Below are positions 49,521-57,608 of a DNA stretch of 64,000 nucleotides, piece after piece. The first letter of the stretch is position 1. Every line of letters begins with the position of its first letter. Source of the DNA: an uncultured Oscillibacter sp. (GTDB lineage: Bacteria > Bacillota > Clostridia > Oscillospirales > Oscillospiraceae); contig CAJTKE010000016.1 of the NCBI GenBank assembly GCA_910576865.1, forward strand, positions 1-64,000, read 5' to 3'. The notes under the pieces were generated by a model. That model was not told where the DNA came from and ran no database searches. It was given only the letters and a program-made list of their open reading frames with translations. Made by a program: the position numbers and the translations under genes.

Positions 49521-50876
49521 TCAGTCCTCCGAGACAACCTTCTTGATGTCCATGTCCTTGGGCAGAACCAGGCTCAGGATGATGGAGACCACGAAGACCA
49601 CGGCCACCACGTTGGAGGAGAACACGGACTGGATGGTCTCCGGGAAGATGTGCCAGATGTCCGCCTCGCTGGTGGCGGTGAAGCCGATGCCGATGGCCAG
49701 GGACAACGACGCGATGGTCACGTTCCGCTGGGAGAAGCCGCAGTTGGCGATCATCTGCATCCCCGAGATGACGATGGAGCCGAACATCATGATGGTGCAC
49801 CCGCCCAGAACGGACTCCGGCAGGGAGGCGAAGAAGTTGCCCACCGGCGGCAGGAGGCCCGCCAGCAGCATGCAGGCCGCGCCGGTCATGATGGTGAAGC
49901 GGTTCACCACCTTGGTCATGGCCACCAGCCCCACGTTCTGGGAGAAGGAGGTCACCGGCGGACAGCCGAACAGGGCGGCGATGGTGGAGGCGTAGCCGTC
50001 GCAGGCCAGGGAGCCGGAGATTTCCTCGCTGGTGATCTCCCGGCCCAGGCCTCCGGAGACCAGGGCGGAGGTGTCCCCGATGGTCTCCGCCGCGGAGACC
50101 AGGAAGATGATGCAGGCGGAGGCGATGGCCCCGGCGTGGAACTCCGGCATGTAGGGCAGGAAGCGGGGCAGGGCGATGAGCCCGCCGGACATCAGCGTCC
50201 CCAGGTCCACCTTGCCCATGAAGATGGCGACTATGTAGCCCACCACAAGGCCCGCCAGGACGCTGAGCTGCTTGAGGTAGCCCTTGGCCAGGGTGTTCCA
50301 GAGGAGGCACGCCGCCAGGGTGATGACGCCCAGCAGCAGGTTCTGGGCGGAGCCGAAGTCCTCGGCGTAGCCGCCGCCGAAGGACCGGGTGCCCACGGTG
50401 AAGAGGGAGAAGCCGATGGCCGTTACCACAGACGCCGCCACGATGGGGGTGATGATCTTCCGCCAGTATTTGGCCAGAAGGCCCAGGGTGCCCTCCATCA
50501 ATCCGCCCACGATGACCGCGCCCACCATGGACGCGTAGCCGTAATTCGCCACAATGGAGCTGAGCACCGCCACGAAGGTGAAGCTGACGCCCATGACCAC
50601 CGGCAGGCGGGACCCCACCTTCCAGATGGGATAGAGCTGGATCAGCGTGGCGATGCCCGCCGCGAACATGGCGTTCTGGAGCAGGACGGCCACCTCCGCC
50701 TGGGGCATCGCCGGCTGGGCGGCGGCGGCGATCAGAGTGATGGGGGCCAGATTGGAGACGAACATCGCCAGGATGTGCTGAAGGCCGAAGGGAATGGCCT
50801 TCGCCAGGGGGACCCTTCCGTTCAGTTGGAAGATGTTGTTGACGCTGCATTCCGGGGCCTGCTTTGTCTGGTTCAT
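49521..50876 (-). CDS. Uracil/xanthine permease (NCS2 family)
   Basis: The 451-residue transporter has about 13 hydrophobic segments. It shows the NCS2 features IPFGLQHILAMFVSNLAPIT, the middle signature with acidic residue in VSAAETIGDTSALVSGGLGR, and NVGLVAMTKVVNRFTIMTGA. NCS2 proteins import xanthine, uric acid or uracil with protons or sodium. Substrate cannot be fixed by sequence, but the operator at its promoter matches that of the fused xanthine dehydrogenase, which favours a purine. A good ribosome binding site (GAAAGGAAG) precedes ATG 50876. Confidence 0.9.
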   Translation of the reverse strand: MNQTKQAPECSVNNIFQLNGRVPLAKAIPFGLQHILAMFVSNLAPITLIAAAAQPAMPQAEVAVLLQNAMFAAGIATLIQLYPIWKVGSRLPVVMGVSFTFVAVLSSIVANYGYASMVGAVIVGGLMEGTLGLLAKYWRKIITPIVAASVVTAIGFSLFTVGTRSFGGGYAEDFGSAQNLLLGVITLAACLLWNTLAKGYLKQLSVLAGLVVGYIVAIFMGKVDLGTLMSGGLIALPRFLPYMPEFHAGAIASACIIFLVSAAETIGDTSALVSGGLGREITSEEISGSLACDGYASTIAALFGCPPVTSFSQNVGLVAMTKVVNRFTIMTGAACMLLAGLLPPVGNFFASLPESVLGGCTIMMFGSIVISGMQMIANCGFSQRNVTIASLSLAIGIGFTATSEADIWHIFPETIQSVFSSNVVAVVFVVSIILSLVLPKDMDIKKVVSED

Positions 50877-50935
50877 AGTGGTCGCTTCCTTTCTCCGTAT
50901 CCTTGCCCGGCCGTGCCGCCGGGTTCTTGCTTTCC

Positions 50936-50965
50936 ATTATATGCACAAAGGTCGACCTTTGTCAA
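50936..50965 (-). promoter_or_regulatory. Permease promoter with embedded palindromic operator
   Basis: On the minus strand TTGACA (50965-50960), 18 bases and TATAAT (50941-50936) make a consensus promoter. The 18-base perfect palindrome ACAAAGGTCGACCTTTGT at 50945-50962 fills the spacer and the edge of the -35 box. A bound regulator would directly block polymerase. Confidence 0.85.
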
Positions 50966-51006
50966 ACAAAATTTTTGTGTTCCTTGCAAAAAATTTGGTG
51001 GCACAG

Positions 51007-51032
51007 AAAAAGGACCCGCCTCCGGCGGGTCC
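51007..51032 (-). terminator. Intrinsic terminator after gpsA
   Basis: GGACCCGCC pairs with GGCGGGTCC around a three-base loop and is followed by TTTTTC on the minus strand. Confidence 0.88.
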
Positions 51033-51056
51033 GCAAATCCTTCCATCCGTTTTATC

Positions 51057-52064
51057 TCACAGCCAGGCGATGTCCAGGAGCTCATCCTTTCCCGGACGGC
51101 CCATGAGCTCCGGGACCACGTCCCGAGCCCGCCTGCCCTGGTACAGCACCTCATAGGCGCACTGGCAGACGGGCATTTCCACGCCCTCCCGCCGGGCCAG
51201 CTGGCGGACGCTCTCGGCGGCGTAGTAGCCCTCCACCACCGCGCCCACCTCTTCCATGGCCTCCCGGACGCTCCTGCCCTGGCCGATGAGGATGCCCGCC
51301 CGGTTGTTGCGGGAGTGCATGGAGGTACAGGTGACGATCAGGTCCCCCATGCCGGCGAGACCGCCGAAGGTCTGGCGCATGCCCCCCAGGTGCTCCCCCA
51401 GGCGGGTGATCTCCGCCATGGCCCGGGTCATCAGAAGGGCCTTGGTGTTGTCCTGGAAGCCCAGGCCGGCGCAGATGCCGCAGCTGAGGGCGATGACGTT
51501 TTTCAGCGCCGCCGCCAGCTCCACGCCCACGATGTCGCTGCTGGTGTAGACCCGGAAGCAGTCGTTCATAAAGGCGTCCTGAACGAAACGGGCCTCCTCC
51601 AGCTCCGGGCACGCGGCCACGCAGGCCGTGGGCAGCCGGAGGCCCACCTCCTCCGCGTGGGAGGGGCCGGACAGGGCCACGATGCTCCGGCACACGTCCC
51701 CGGCGGCCTCCCGGAGAACCTGACTCATGCGCAGGTTCGTATCCCGCTCGATGCCCTTGGACACCGTCACCAGAACGGTCTCGGGCCGGAGATACGGGGC
51801 CATCTTCTTTCCCGTTTCCCGGACGGCGAAGGACGGCGGCGCGCTGACCACCAGCTCCGCCCCCTCCAGGCAGCCCAGGTCCCCGGTGATGGTCAAACCC
51901 TCCGGCAGGGGGACGCCCTTCAGCAGGGGATTTTCCCTGGTCCGGGCCATCTCCTCCGCCTTGGCGGGGGTCCGGGACCAGAGGGTCACGTCGTGTCCGT
52001 TGTCGCACAGCACCAGCGCCAGGGCCGTGCCCCAGCCGCCGGTGCCCAGTACCACCGCTTTCAT
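51057..52064 (-). CDS. gpsA: Glycerol-3-phosphate dehydrogenase [NAD(P)+]
   Basis: It reduces dihydroxyacetone phosphate to sn-glycerol-3-phosphate for phospholipid synthesis. The 335-residue protein starts at ATG 52064. It has the dinucleotide fold GTGGWGTALALVL, VSKGIERDTNLRMSQVL, SGPSHAEEV and the catalytic lysine in AALKNVIALSCGICAGLGF. The C-terminal GGLAGMGDLIVTCTSMHSRN is also conserved. It follows plsY, which uses the glycerol-3-phosphate, overlapping it by 4 bases. Confidence 0.96.
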   Translation of the reverse strand: MKAVVLGTGGWGTALALVLCDNGHDVTLWSRTPAKAEEMARTRENPLLKGVPLPEGLTITGDLGCLEGAELVVSAPPSFAVRETGKKMAPYLRPETVLVTVSKGIERDTNLRMSQVLREAAGDVCRSIVALSGPSHAEEVGLRLPTACVAACPELEEARFVQDAFMNDCFRVYTSSDIVGVELAAALKNVIALSCGICAGLGFQDNTKALLMTRAMAEITRLGEHLGGMRQTFGGLAGMGDLIVTCTSMHSRNNRAGILIGQGRSVREAMEEVGAVVEGYYAAESVRQLARREGVEMPVCQCAYEVLYQGRRARDVVPELMGRPGKDELLDIAWL

Positions 52065-52699
52065 GAGCCGCCCTCCTTTTTCTTGTGGAAGCTCAGCTTC
52101 CGCTCCGTGCCGTGGAGCAGCCGCTGGGCGTTGCCCCGATGCTGCCAGACCACCAGCCCCCCGCAGAGGAAGGCCAGGACCACCACCCGGACATCGGGAT
52201 AGCAGTACCAGCTGACAAAGGGGAAGCTGGCCCCGGCCCACAGGGAGCCCAGGGACACATACCGGGTCAAAATTGTCAGAATCAAAAAGCCCCCCCACAC
52301 CACCAGGGCCACCCGCCAGTCAATCATCAGGGCCACGGTGCCCCCGGAGAGGATGCCCTTGCCCCCCTTGAAGTGGAACATGCAGGGGAACATGTGGCCC
52401 AGGAGACAGAAAAGTCCTCCCCAGTACTTGGCCGCCACGGCTCCCCCAAATACCGTGCTGGTCAGCAGCACCGCCAGCACCGCTTTCAGCACGTCGCAGA
52501 GGATGACCACAAAGGTCAGCCCGCCGCCGAAGGTCCGGTGGAAATTCGTCAGTCCGGCGTTGCCGCTGCCGTGGATCCGCACGTCGTCCCGGAGGATATA
52601 CTTGGATACGATGACCGCGCCGTTGAAGCAGCCCAGGAGATAGGAGACCAAGGCCGTCCCGCCATAAACCAAAAGCAAGGCTAAGGGAAAGTTATCCAT
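52061..52699 (-). CDS. plsY: Acyl-phosphate glycerol-3-phosphate acyltransferase PlsY
   Basis: PlsY makes lysophosphatidic acid from acyl-phosphate at the inner membrane. The 212-residue protein starts at ATG 52699, 7 bases after AGGAGG. It has five to seven membrane segments and the three PlsY motifs: RIHGSGNAGLTNFHRTFG, HMFPCMFHFKGGKGI and the C-terminal HRGNAQRLLHGTE. The der-plsY-gpsA order is classical in Firmicutes. Confidence 0.95.
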   Translation of the reverse strand: MDNFPLALLLVYGGTALVSYLLGCFNGAVIVSKYILRDDVRIHGSGNAGLTNFHRTFGGGLTFVVILCDVLKAVLAVLLTSTVFGGAVAAKYWGGLFCLLGHMFPCMFHFKGGKGILSGGTVALMIDWRVALVVWGGFLILTILTRYVSLGSLWAGASFPFVSWYCYPDVRVVVLAFLCGGLVVWQHRGNAQRLLHGTERKLSFHKKKEGGS

Positions 52700-52701
52700 A
52701 C

Positions 52702-54030
52702 TCAAACCTCCTTGTCGCCCCTCTGCCGGACGGAAATCTTGATGGGCGTTCCCTCCAGGCCGAAGGTGTTTCGGATGCAGTTCTCAAGATACCGCTGGTA
52801 GGAGAAGTGGAACAGCCTCGTGTCGTTGCAGAAGATCACGTAGTGGGGGGGCTTGACTCCCACCTGGGTCATATAGTAGATTTTCAGCCGCCGCCCCTTG
52901 TCCGTGGGGGGTTGGACCCGGGTCTGGGCGTCCGCCAGGACATCGTTCAGCATCCCCGTGGTGATGCGGGTGGCCGCCTGGTTGCTGACATAGTCGATGA
53001 GCTCGAAGAGCCGGTCCACCCGCTGGCCGGTCTTGGCGGAGATGAAGAGGATGGGGGCGTAGGTCATGAAGCTCAAACCCTCCTGGACCTCCTTGCGCAT
53101 GCGGTCCATGGTCTTGCCGTCCTTTTCCACCAGGTCCCACTTGTTCACCACGATGATGCTGGCCTTCCCCGCCTCGTGGGCCAGGCCCGCCACCTTGGTG
53201 TCCTGCTCCGTGACCCCCTCCGTCGCGTCAATCATGATGAGGCACACGTCGGAGCGCTCAATGGCCATGGTGGCCCGGAGGACGCTGTACTTTTCAATGG
53301 CCTCCTCCACCTTGCTTTTCCGCCGGAGGCCCGCCGTGTCGATAAAGACGAATTTGCCCTTGTCGTTTTCAAACCGGGAGTCGATGGCGTCCCGGGTGGT
53401 GCCCGCCACGTCGGAGACAATCACCCGCTCCTCCCCCAGGATTTTGTTCACCAGGGAGGACTTCCCCGCGTTGGGCTTCCCGATGACCGCCACCTTGATG
53501 GCGTCGTCCTCCTCTTCCTCCCCGTCCTCCGGCGGGAAGTACTGGAGGCACGCGTCCAGCAGGTCCCCGGTGCCGTGTCCGTGGACGGCGGAGACGGCGA
53601 TGGGGTCCCCCAGCCCCAGGTTGTAGAACTCGTAGAAATCCGGGTCCGGGGCCCCGGTGGAATCCATCTTGTTCACCGCCAGGACGATGGGCTTCCCGCT
53701 CCGGAGGAGCATGGCGGCTACCTCCTGGTCCGAGGCGGTGAGGCCCGTCCGAATGTCCGTCAGAAAAACGATGACCGTGGCGGTTTCGATGGCGGTCCGG
53801 GCCTGGTCCCGCATGAACTCCAGAATCTGGCTGTCCGTCCGGGGCTCGATGCCCCCGGTGTCCACCAGGGTGAAGGGCCGTCCGCACCAGTCGGACTCCC
53901 CGTAGATGCGGTCCCGGGTGACGCCGGGGGTGTCCTCCACAATGGACAGGCGTTTCCCGATGATTTTATTGAACAGCATGGACTTGCCCACGTTGGGGCG
54001 GCCCACGATGGCGATGATAGGCTTTGGCAT
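52702..54030 (-). CDS. der: Ribosome-associated GTPase Der
   Basis: Der (EngA) has two tandem GTPase domains and aids 50S assembly. The 442-residue protein starts at ATG 54030. G domain 1 has GRPNVGKS, DTGG and NKMD; domain 2 has GKPNAGKS, DTAG and NKWD. A KH-like C-terminal domain (YYMTQVGVKPPHYVIFCND) follows, and the protein ends ISVRQRGDKEV. An acidic linker GEEEEDD separates the G domains. Confidence 0.96.
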   Translation of the reverse strand: MPKPIIAIVGRPNVGKSMLFNKIIGKRLSIVEDTPGVTRDRIYGESDWCGRPFTLVDTGGIEPRTDSQILEFMRDQARTAIETATVIVFLTDIRTGLTASDQEVAAMLLRSGKPIVLAVNKMDSTGAPDPDFYEFYNLGLGDPIAVSAVHGHGTGDLLDACLQYFPPEDGEEEEDDAIKVAVIGKPNAGKSSLVNKILGEERVIVSDVAGTTRDAIDSRFENDKGKFVFIDTAGLRRKSKVEEAIEKYSVLRATMAIERSDVCLIMIDATEGVTEQDTKVAGLAHEAGKASIIVVNKWDLVEKDGKTMDRMRKEVQEGLSFMTYAPILFISAKTGQRVDRLFELIDYVSNQAATRITTGMLNDVLADAQTRVQPPTDKGRRLKIYYMTQVGVKPPHYVIFCNDTRLFHFSYQRYLENCIRNTFGLEGTPIKISVRQRGDKEV

Positions 54031-54175
54031 AAGGGGGCTCCCTCCCGGCGGCGCGCGCCGCCTTGTTTTTTTGAAACATATAAATCCAGTTTCATTATAA
54101 CCGGGATGGGCCAAAGGCGCAAGGAAAATCTTTCCGGGAATGGGAAAAGGCGGAGGCAAGCGCCTCCGCCTAATC

Positions 54176-54832
54176 TCAACGCCTCCCCCAGCGGTACCCG
54201 GCAGCGCTGAGGGCCAGGGAGAGAAGGAACATCCCCGCTAGGGCCAGCGCCCCCATCAGCAGGAGGAAGCCGGGGTCCCCCGCCAGGCTCACCAGGCCCT
54301 CCAGGTCTGCCACGGCCCACTTGCCGTCCTCAAAATTCTTGATGGCGAAAAACAGCAGGAAGGCCAGGGGAAAACTGGTAAACTGGGCAATCTGGTTTCC
54401 AAACCAGTAGTAAAAAGGCAGGCTGAACATTGCGAAGACCGGGGGAACGATGACAGCCGCCGCTACGGACAGTTCCAGCGCCTCCGGCAAAAAGGTCCCA
54501 TACACGGCGAAGGACGCCAGATTCGATACCACGGCCCCCGCGACGCTGACCGGCACCGTCAGCAGCAAAGCGGCGTACTTCCCCGCCATCACCTTCCCCA
54601 CGCCCACCGGCATGGTCCGCTGATAGCTCCTCCAGGCCGTCTTCTCCTCCTTCTCCAGGGCTGTGAGGTGCAGTACGCCCACCATCATATCCAGGGCAAA
54701 CGAGAACAGCATCCCGGCGTAAACGCCGCTCTCGAACCAAAACACGGCCAGGATTCCCCCCAGCACCGCCAGGACCACTTTGTCGAACCCCTTGAAAAAC
54801 AGGCACAGGTCCTTGTAAATCATTCCTCGCAT
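54176..54832 (-). CDS. ABC-2 type transporter membrane protein
   Basis: The 218-residue protein has six hydrophobic segments, starting with KVVLAVLGGILAVFWFESGVY-like and ending FLLLMGALALAGMFLLSLAL. The loop EKEEKTAWRSYQRTMPVGVG, ahead of KVMAGKY, is typical of ABC-2 permeases in YtrBC-like and BcrB-like exporters, and the ATPase gene overlaps it by 13 bases. The exported compound is unknown; a cell-envelope-active agent is likely given the YtrA-type regulator. Confidence 0.82.
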   Translation of the reverse strand: MRGMIYKDLCLFFKGFDKVVLAVLGGILAVFWFESGVYAGMLFSFALDMMVGVLHLTALEKEEKTAWRSYQRTMPVGVGKVMAGKYAALLLTVPVSVAGAVVSNLASFAVYGTFLPEALELSVAAAVIVPPVFAMFSLPFYYWFGNQIAQFTSFPLAFLLFFAIKNFEDGKWAVADLEGLVSLAGDPGFLLLMGALALAGMFLLSLALSAAGYRWGRR

Positions 54833-55677
54833 GACGCTTCCCCCTTGATATAAAACAGCATGATGTCCTCCAGGGACGCGGCGTCCGCCACGGCCTTGGG
54901 ATACTTCCTCCCGGCTTCGGCCCGGTCCCGGACCAGGTACTCCGCGCTGACTCCCGTCTCCCGGCGGACAATGTAGTCCGGCCGCTCCACCTCCGTGCCC
55001 TTGCCGCAGCGGAGGATGCCGTATTGGTCCAGAAGCACGTCCTTCTCCTCCTCGAAGACGATCTTCCCCTGGTGAATCAGCACCACATAGTCGGCGATCT
55101 TCTGGATATCCGAGGTGATATGGGAGGAGAAGAACACGGAATGCTCCTCGTCCTGAATAAAGTCCAGCAGGATGTCCAGAATCTCGTCCCGGATCACCGG
55201 GTCCAGGCCCGCCGTGGCCTCGTCCAGAATCAGCAGCCGGGGCCGGTGGGCCAAGGCGGCGGCAATGGACAGCTTCATCTTCATGCCCTTGGAGAAGGTC
55301 TTGACCCGCTTCCGCTCCGGCAGGGCGAAGCGCTTCAAATAGCCTCGGTACGCCTGGCCGTCCCAGACGGAATACACCCCGGAGAGGACTTTTTCCACGT
55401 CCAGAGGCGTGAAGACCTCCGGGAAATTACAGGCGTCGAACACCACGCCCAGGTCATTTTTTACGGCGGGGTCCGCCGGGTCCCGGCCCAGGAGCTCCAC
55501 GGTCCCGCCGTCCCGCTTCAGCTCGTTTAAAATCAGGCGGATGGTGGTGCTCTTCCCCGCGCCGTTCTCCCCGATGAAGCCCACGATGCGGCCCTTGGGC
55601 ACCTGGAAGGACACGCGGTCCAGGGTGAAGCCCGGGAAGCGCTTGGTCAGGTCCCGGACCAGAATGTTGTTTTCCAT
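54820..55677 (-). CDS. ABC transporter ATP-binding protein
   Basis: The 285-residue ATPase has Walker A GENGAGKSTTIRLIL near residue 38, the signature FSKGMKMKLSIAAALAHRP, Walker B LLILDEATAGLDP and the switch histidine in FFSSHITSDIQKIADYV. A C-terminal extension of about 75 residues follows, as in YtrB-like proteins. It starts 2 bases before the end of the regulator region and works with the following permease. Confidence 0.93.
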   Translation of the reverse strand: MENNILVRDLTKRFPGFTLDRVSFQVPKGRIVGFIGENGAGKSTTIRLILNELKRDGGTVELLGRDPADPAVKNDLGVVFDACNFPEVFTPLDVEKVLSGVYSVWDGQAYRGYLKRFALPERKRVKTFSKGMKMKLSIAAALAHRPRLLILDEATAGLDPVIRDEILDILLDFIQDEEHSVFFSSHITSDIQKIADYVVLIHQGKIVFEEEKDVLLDQYGILRCGKGTEVERPDYIVRRETGVSAEYLVRDRAEAGRKYPKAVADAASLEDIMLFYIKGEASCEE

Positions 55678-55679
55678 AG

Positions 55680-56057
55680 TCAGTCTCCTTCTTCGTAAAA
55701 CAGGGCCAGAATGCCCGTCAGTTTTTCCAGCGGAATGCCGTGGGACCGGCCCAGCTCCGCCGCCCGCTGGAGGAGGCCCTCCGCCTCCCGGAGCCGCTCC
55801 TCCCGGATGAACTCCTGATTCTGCGCCGCCACGAAGCTGCCCTTGCCGGACACCGTCTCGATGAAGCCGTCCCGGGTCAGGTCCTCATAGGCCCGCTGGA
55901 CCGTGATGACGCTGAGGTGCAGCTCCTTCGCCAGGGCCCGCATGGAGGGCAGCGCCTCCCCGGCGGTCAGGGTCCCGTCCATGATCTGGGTCTTGATCTG
56001 CCCGCAGATCTGCTCGTAGATCGGTTTCCCGCTGCTGTTGCTGATGAGGATGTCGAT
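55680..56057 (-). CDS. GntR-family (YtrA-type) regulator with no usual start codon
   Basis: The expected YtrA-like N-terminus (DILISNSSGKPIYEQICGQI) is encoded in frame upstream of the first ATG at 55982. A start there would remove the first helix of the winged domain. The best fit to a family-length protein (125 residues) begins at ATC 56057, 8 bases after AAGGGGG. No ATG, GTG or TTG exists between there and the ribosome binding site. The rest is complete: SMRALAKELHLSVITVQRAY and TVSGKGSFVA. Either a rare AUC start is used or the gene has lost its start. It should repress the adjacent ABC operon through the operator at 56088-56110. Confidence 0.75.
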   Translation of the reverse strand: MDILISNSSGKPIYEQICGQIKTQIMDGTLTAGEALPSMRALAKELHLSVITVQRAYEDLTRDGFIETVSGKGSFVAAQNQEFIREERLREAEGLLQRAAELGRSHGIPLEKLTGILALFYEEGD

Positions 56058-56087
56058 AGGATCGCCCCCTTGTATTGTTTGTGCTGT

Positions 56088-56137
56088 GTGTACTGGTTCG
56101 TTAAGTACACTATAGACGCTTGCGGGCCGTTTGTCAA
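56088..56137 (-). promoter_or_regulatory. Promoter and operator of the YtrA-type ABC operon
   Basis: TTGACA (56137-56132), 17 bases and TATAGT (56114-56109) form the minus-strand promoter. The inverted repeat GTGTAC-N11-GTACAC at 56088-56110 covers the end of the -10 box and the start site, ideal for autorepression by the GntR protein. Confidence 0.82.
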
Positions 56138-56155
56138 GAGGGAAAATAAAAAAAG

Positions 56156-56236
56156 TAGGGGCGGACCTATGTGTCCGCCCTTCTATAGGAAGTGCCGGGG
56201 CTTGGGGAGAAGGGCGGACACGCAGGTCCGCCCCTA
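56156..56236. repeat. 81-bp palindromic intergenic repeat, copy 2
   Basis: It has the same architecture as 27674-27755: TAGGGGCGGACC with GGTCCGCCCCTA at the ends, inner GTGTCCGCCC with GGGCGGACAC, and a different centre. It lies upstream of the YtrA operon promoter and just past the end of the next gene on the same strand. Confidence 0.8.
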
Positions 56237-56252
56237 CTCCGCTTCTGCCGGT

Positions 56253-56720
56253 TCAATTGTCCTCTTCCCAAATCTCAAAGCGCGCCAGCCACGGACCGCC
56301 GTCTCCGTTGACCATTCCCACCACCTCCGGGGTAAGCGCGACCGGCTCCATACCGTCTGCGACATCCAGCCGCCGGTCTCCCGGCTCCAGGTAGAAGAAC
56401 CACCGCGGGAGCGGCGCGCCGCCGGGCTGCTGGAGCATATCCGCCTCCAGCACCGTGGCCGCTGCGCCGGGATAGACCGTGTAGACCGGGTACTCCCAGA
56501 GTTCCGGGCCGCCGTCGTTGCTGAAGTCCCGCCCGACTTCCCGGACGTTGGAGATTTCAATCCTCAAGCCGCCGTACTCGAACAGCTCTGTCTCCCCCTT
56601 CGGCTGTTCCGAAGGGTCAAAGGCCGCCCAGAACAGGAACACCGCCAGCAGTGCGATTCCGGGGAACAGCAGGGACCGGTAGCGGTGGACCGGCCTCCTG
56701 GTGCGCTTTGCAGAACGCAT
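56253..56720 (-). CDS. Membrane-anchored hypothetical protein (155 aa)
   Basis: From ATG 56720 the protein has a basic N-terminus, one membrane segment (LLFPGIALLAVFLFWAAF, residues 17-34) and an extracytoplasmic domain. That domain contains LFEYGGLRIEISNVREVGRD and RWFFYLEPGDRRL, with two tryptophan-rich stretches. The strand-rich mature part is probably a small beta domain. No family is recognised. It lies between the rpmF terminator and a palindromic repeat, so it is likely transcribed alone. Confidence 0.65.
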   Translation of the reverse strand: MRSAKRTRRPVHRYRSLLFPGIALLAVFLFWAAFDPSEQPKGETELFEYGGLRIEISNVREVGRDFSNDGGPELWEYPVYTVYPGAAATVLEADMLQQPGGAPLPRWFFYLEPGDRRLDVADGMEPVALTPEVVGMVNGDGGPWLARFEIWEEDN

Positions 56721-56743
56721 GGGACACGCTCCTTTCCTCTTAC

Positions 56744-56772
56744 AAAAAAAGAGAGGAGCCCAGCTCCTCTCT
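56744..56772 (-). terminator. Intrinsic terminator after rpmF
   Basis: AGAGAGGAGC pairs with GCTCCTCTCT around three bases and is followed by a run of T residues on the minus strand. Confidence 0.85.
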
Positions 56773-56788
56773 CTTGATCCGACAGAAC

Positions 56789-56983
56789 TTACTTCGAGAC
56801 GACGGACTTCACGACCTTGATCTCCCGGCCGTTGTAAGTACCGCACTCCTGGCACATTCTGTGGGGCAGGTGCATCGCACCGCATTTCGGGCACACGACC
56901 AGATTGGGGGCCGTCAGCTTCCAGTGGGAGCTGCGCCGCTTGTCCCTTCTCGCTTTGGATACTTTACCCTTGGGTACTGCCAT
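56789..56983 (-). CDS. rpmF: 50S ribosomal protein L32
   Basis: The 64-residue protein has the L32 beginning MAVPKGKVSKARRDKRRSSH. It has a zinc-binding set of four cysteines in VCPKCGAMHLPHRMCQECGT, so it is the zinc-containing form. It follows yceD, the usual partner, and starts behind GGAGGTG. Confidence 0.96.
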   Translation of the reverse strand: MAVPKGKVSKARRDKRRSSHWKLTAPNLVVCPKCGAMHLPHRMCQECGTYNGREIKVVKSVVSK

Positions 56984-57026
56984 TGTGACACCTCCTACTC
57001 ATACAAAAGGCGCGGAGCGCTTCTCG

Positions 57027-57524
57027 TTATTTCTTATCCAAAAGGCTTGCCAGGGCCGCCAGCCGGGGGTCCGTCTCCTTTTTGCAGGAGCAGGGGCCGA
57101 GGTTCAAATCGGCGCCGCACCGGGGGCACAGTCCCTTGCAATCTTCCGAACACAGGATTTTGCTGTCCATGTCGAGGATGAAGGCCGTCCGGGCCAAGTC
57201 GCCCGCGTCCGCCTTCCCGTCCTCCAGCAGGACGATCTCGTCGCTCTCCTCATTCTGGAGTTCCTCCGCCAGCATGCAGCCGTAAGAGATCTCCTTCTCC
57301 AGGGGGAATTCCTTCCCGCAGCGGTCACAGACCGCGTCCAGCGTGGTCCGGGCCGTCAGGAACAGCTCCAGCAGGTCCGCCGTGTTGCGGACCTCCCCCT
57401 CCACCTCCACCGGGCGGTTCACAGGCCTGCGGCCGTCGAACTCCAGGTCGGACAGGTCCAGCGCGAACCGGAAGTCCAGCCGCTTGCCGGGGGTATGGAG
57501 GATGGGTCTTACATCAATTACCAT
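57027..57524 (-). CDS. yceD: YceD/DUF177 protein
   Basis: The 165-residue protein belongs to DUF177, found almost everywhere beside rpmF and linked to 23S rRNA processing. It has EVRNTADLLELFLTARTTLD, then CDRCGKEFPLEKEISYG and a second cysteine pair LCPRCGADLNLGPCSC. These CxxC sites suggest metal binding. An acidic patch NEESDEIVLLEDGKADAGDL lies between. Confidence 0.92.
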   Translation of the reverse strand: MVIDVRPILHTPGKRLDFRFALDLSDLEFDGRRPVNRPVEVEGEVRNTADLLELFLTARTTLDAVCDRCGKEFPLEKEISYGCMLAEELQNEESDEIVLLEDGKADAGDLARTAFILDMDSKILCSEDCKGLCPRCGADLNLGPCSCKKETDPRLAALASLLDKK

Positions 57525-57608
57525 AAGCTACCTCGCAACGATACCTTACGTATTATAAAGGATGGTCCCGCCAATGTCAAACAATTTTTTCGTTTTTTGC
57601 CCTCTTTT

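Noticed and set aside
55680..55982. Start of the GntR regulator at the first ATG (55982)
   Set aside because: This would remove the conserved KPIYEQI helix of the winged domain, which is intact upstream in the same frame.
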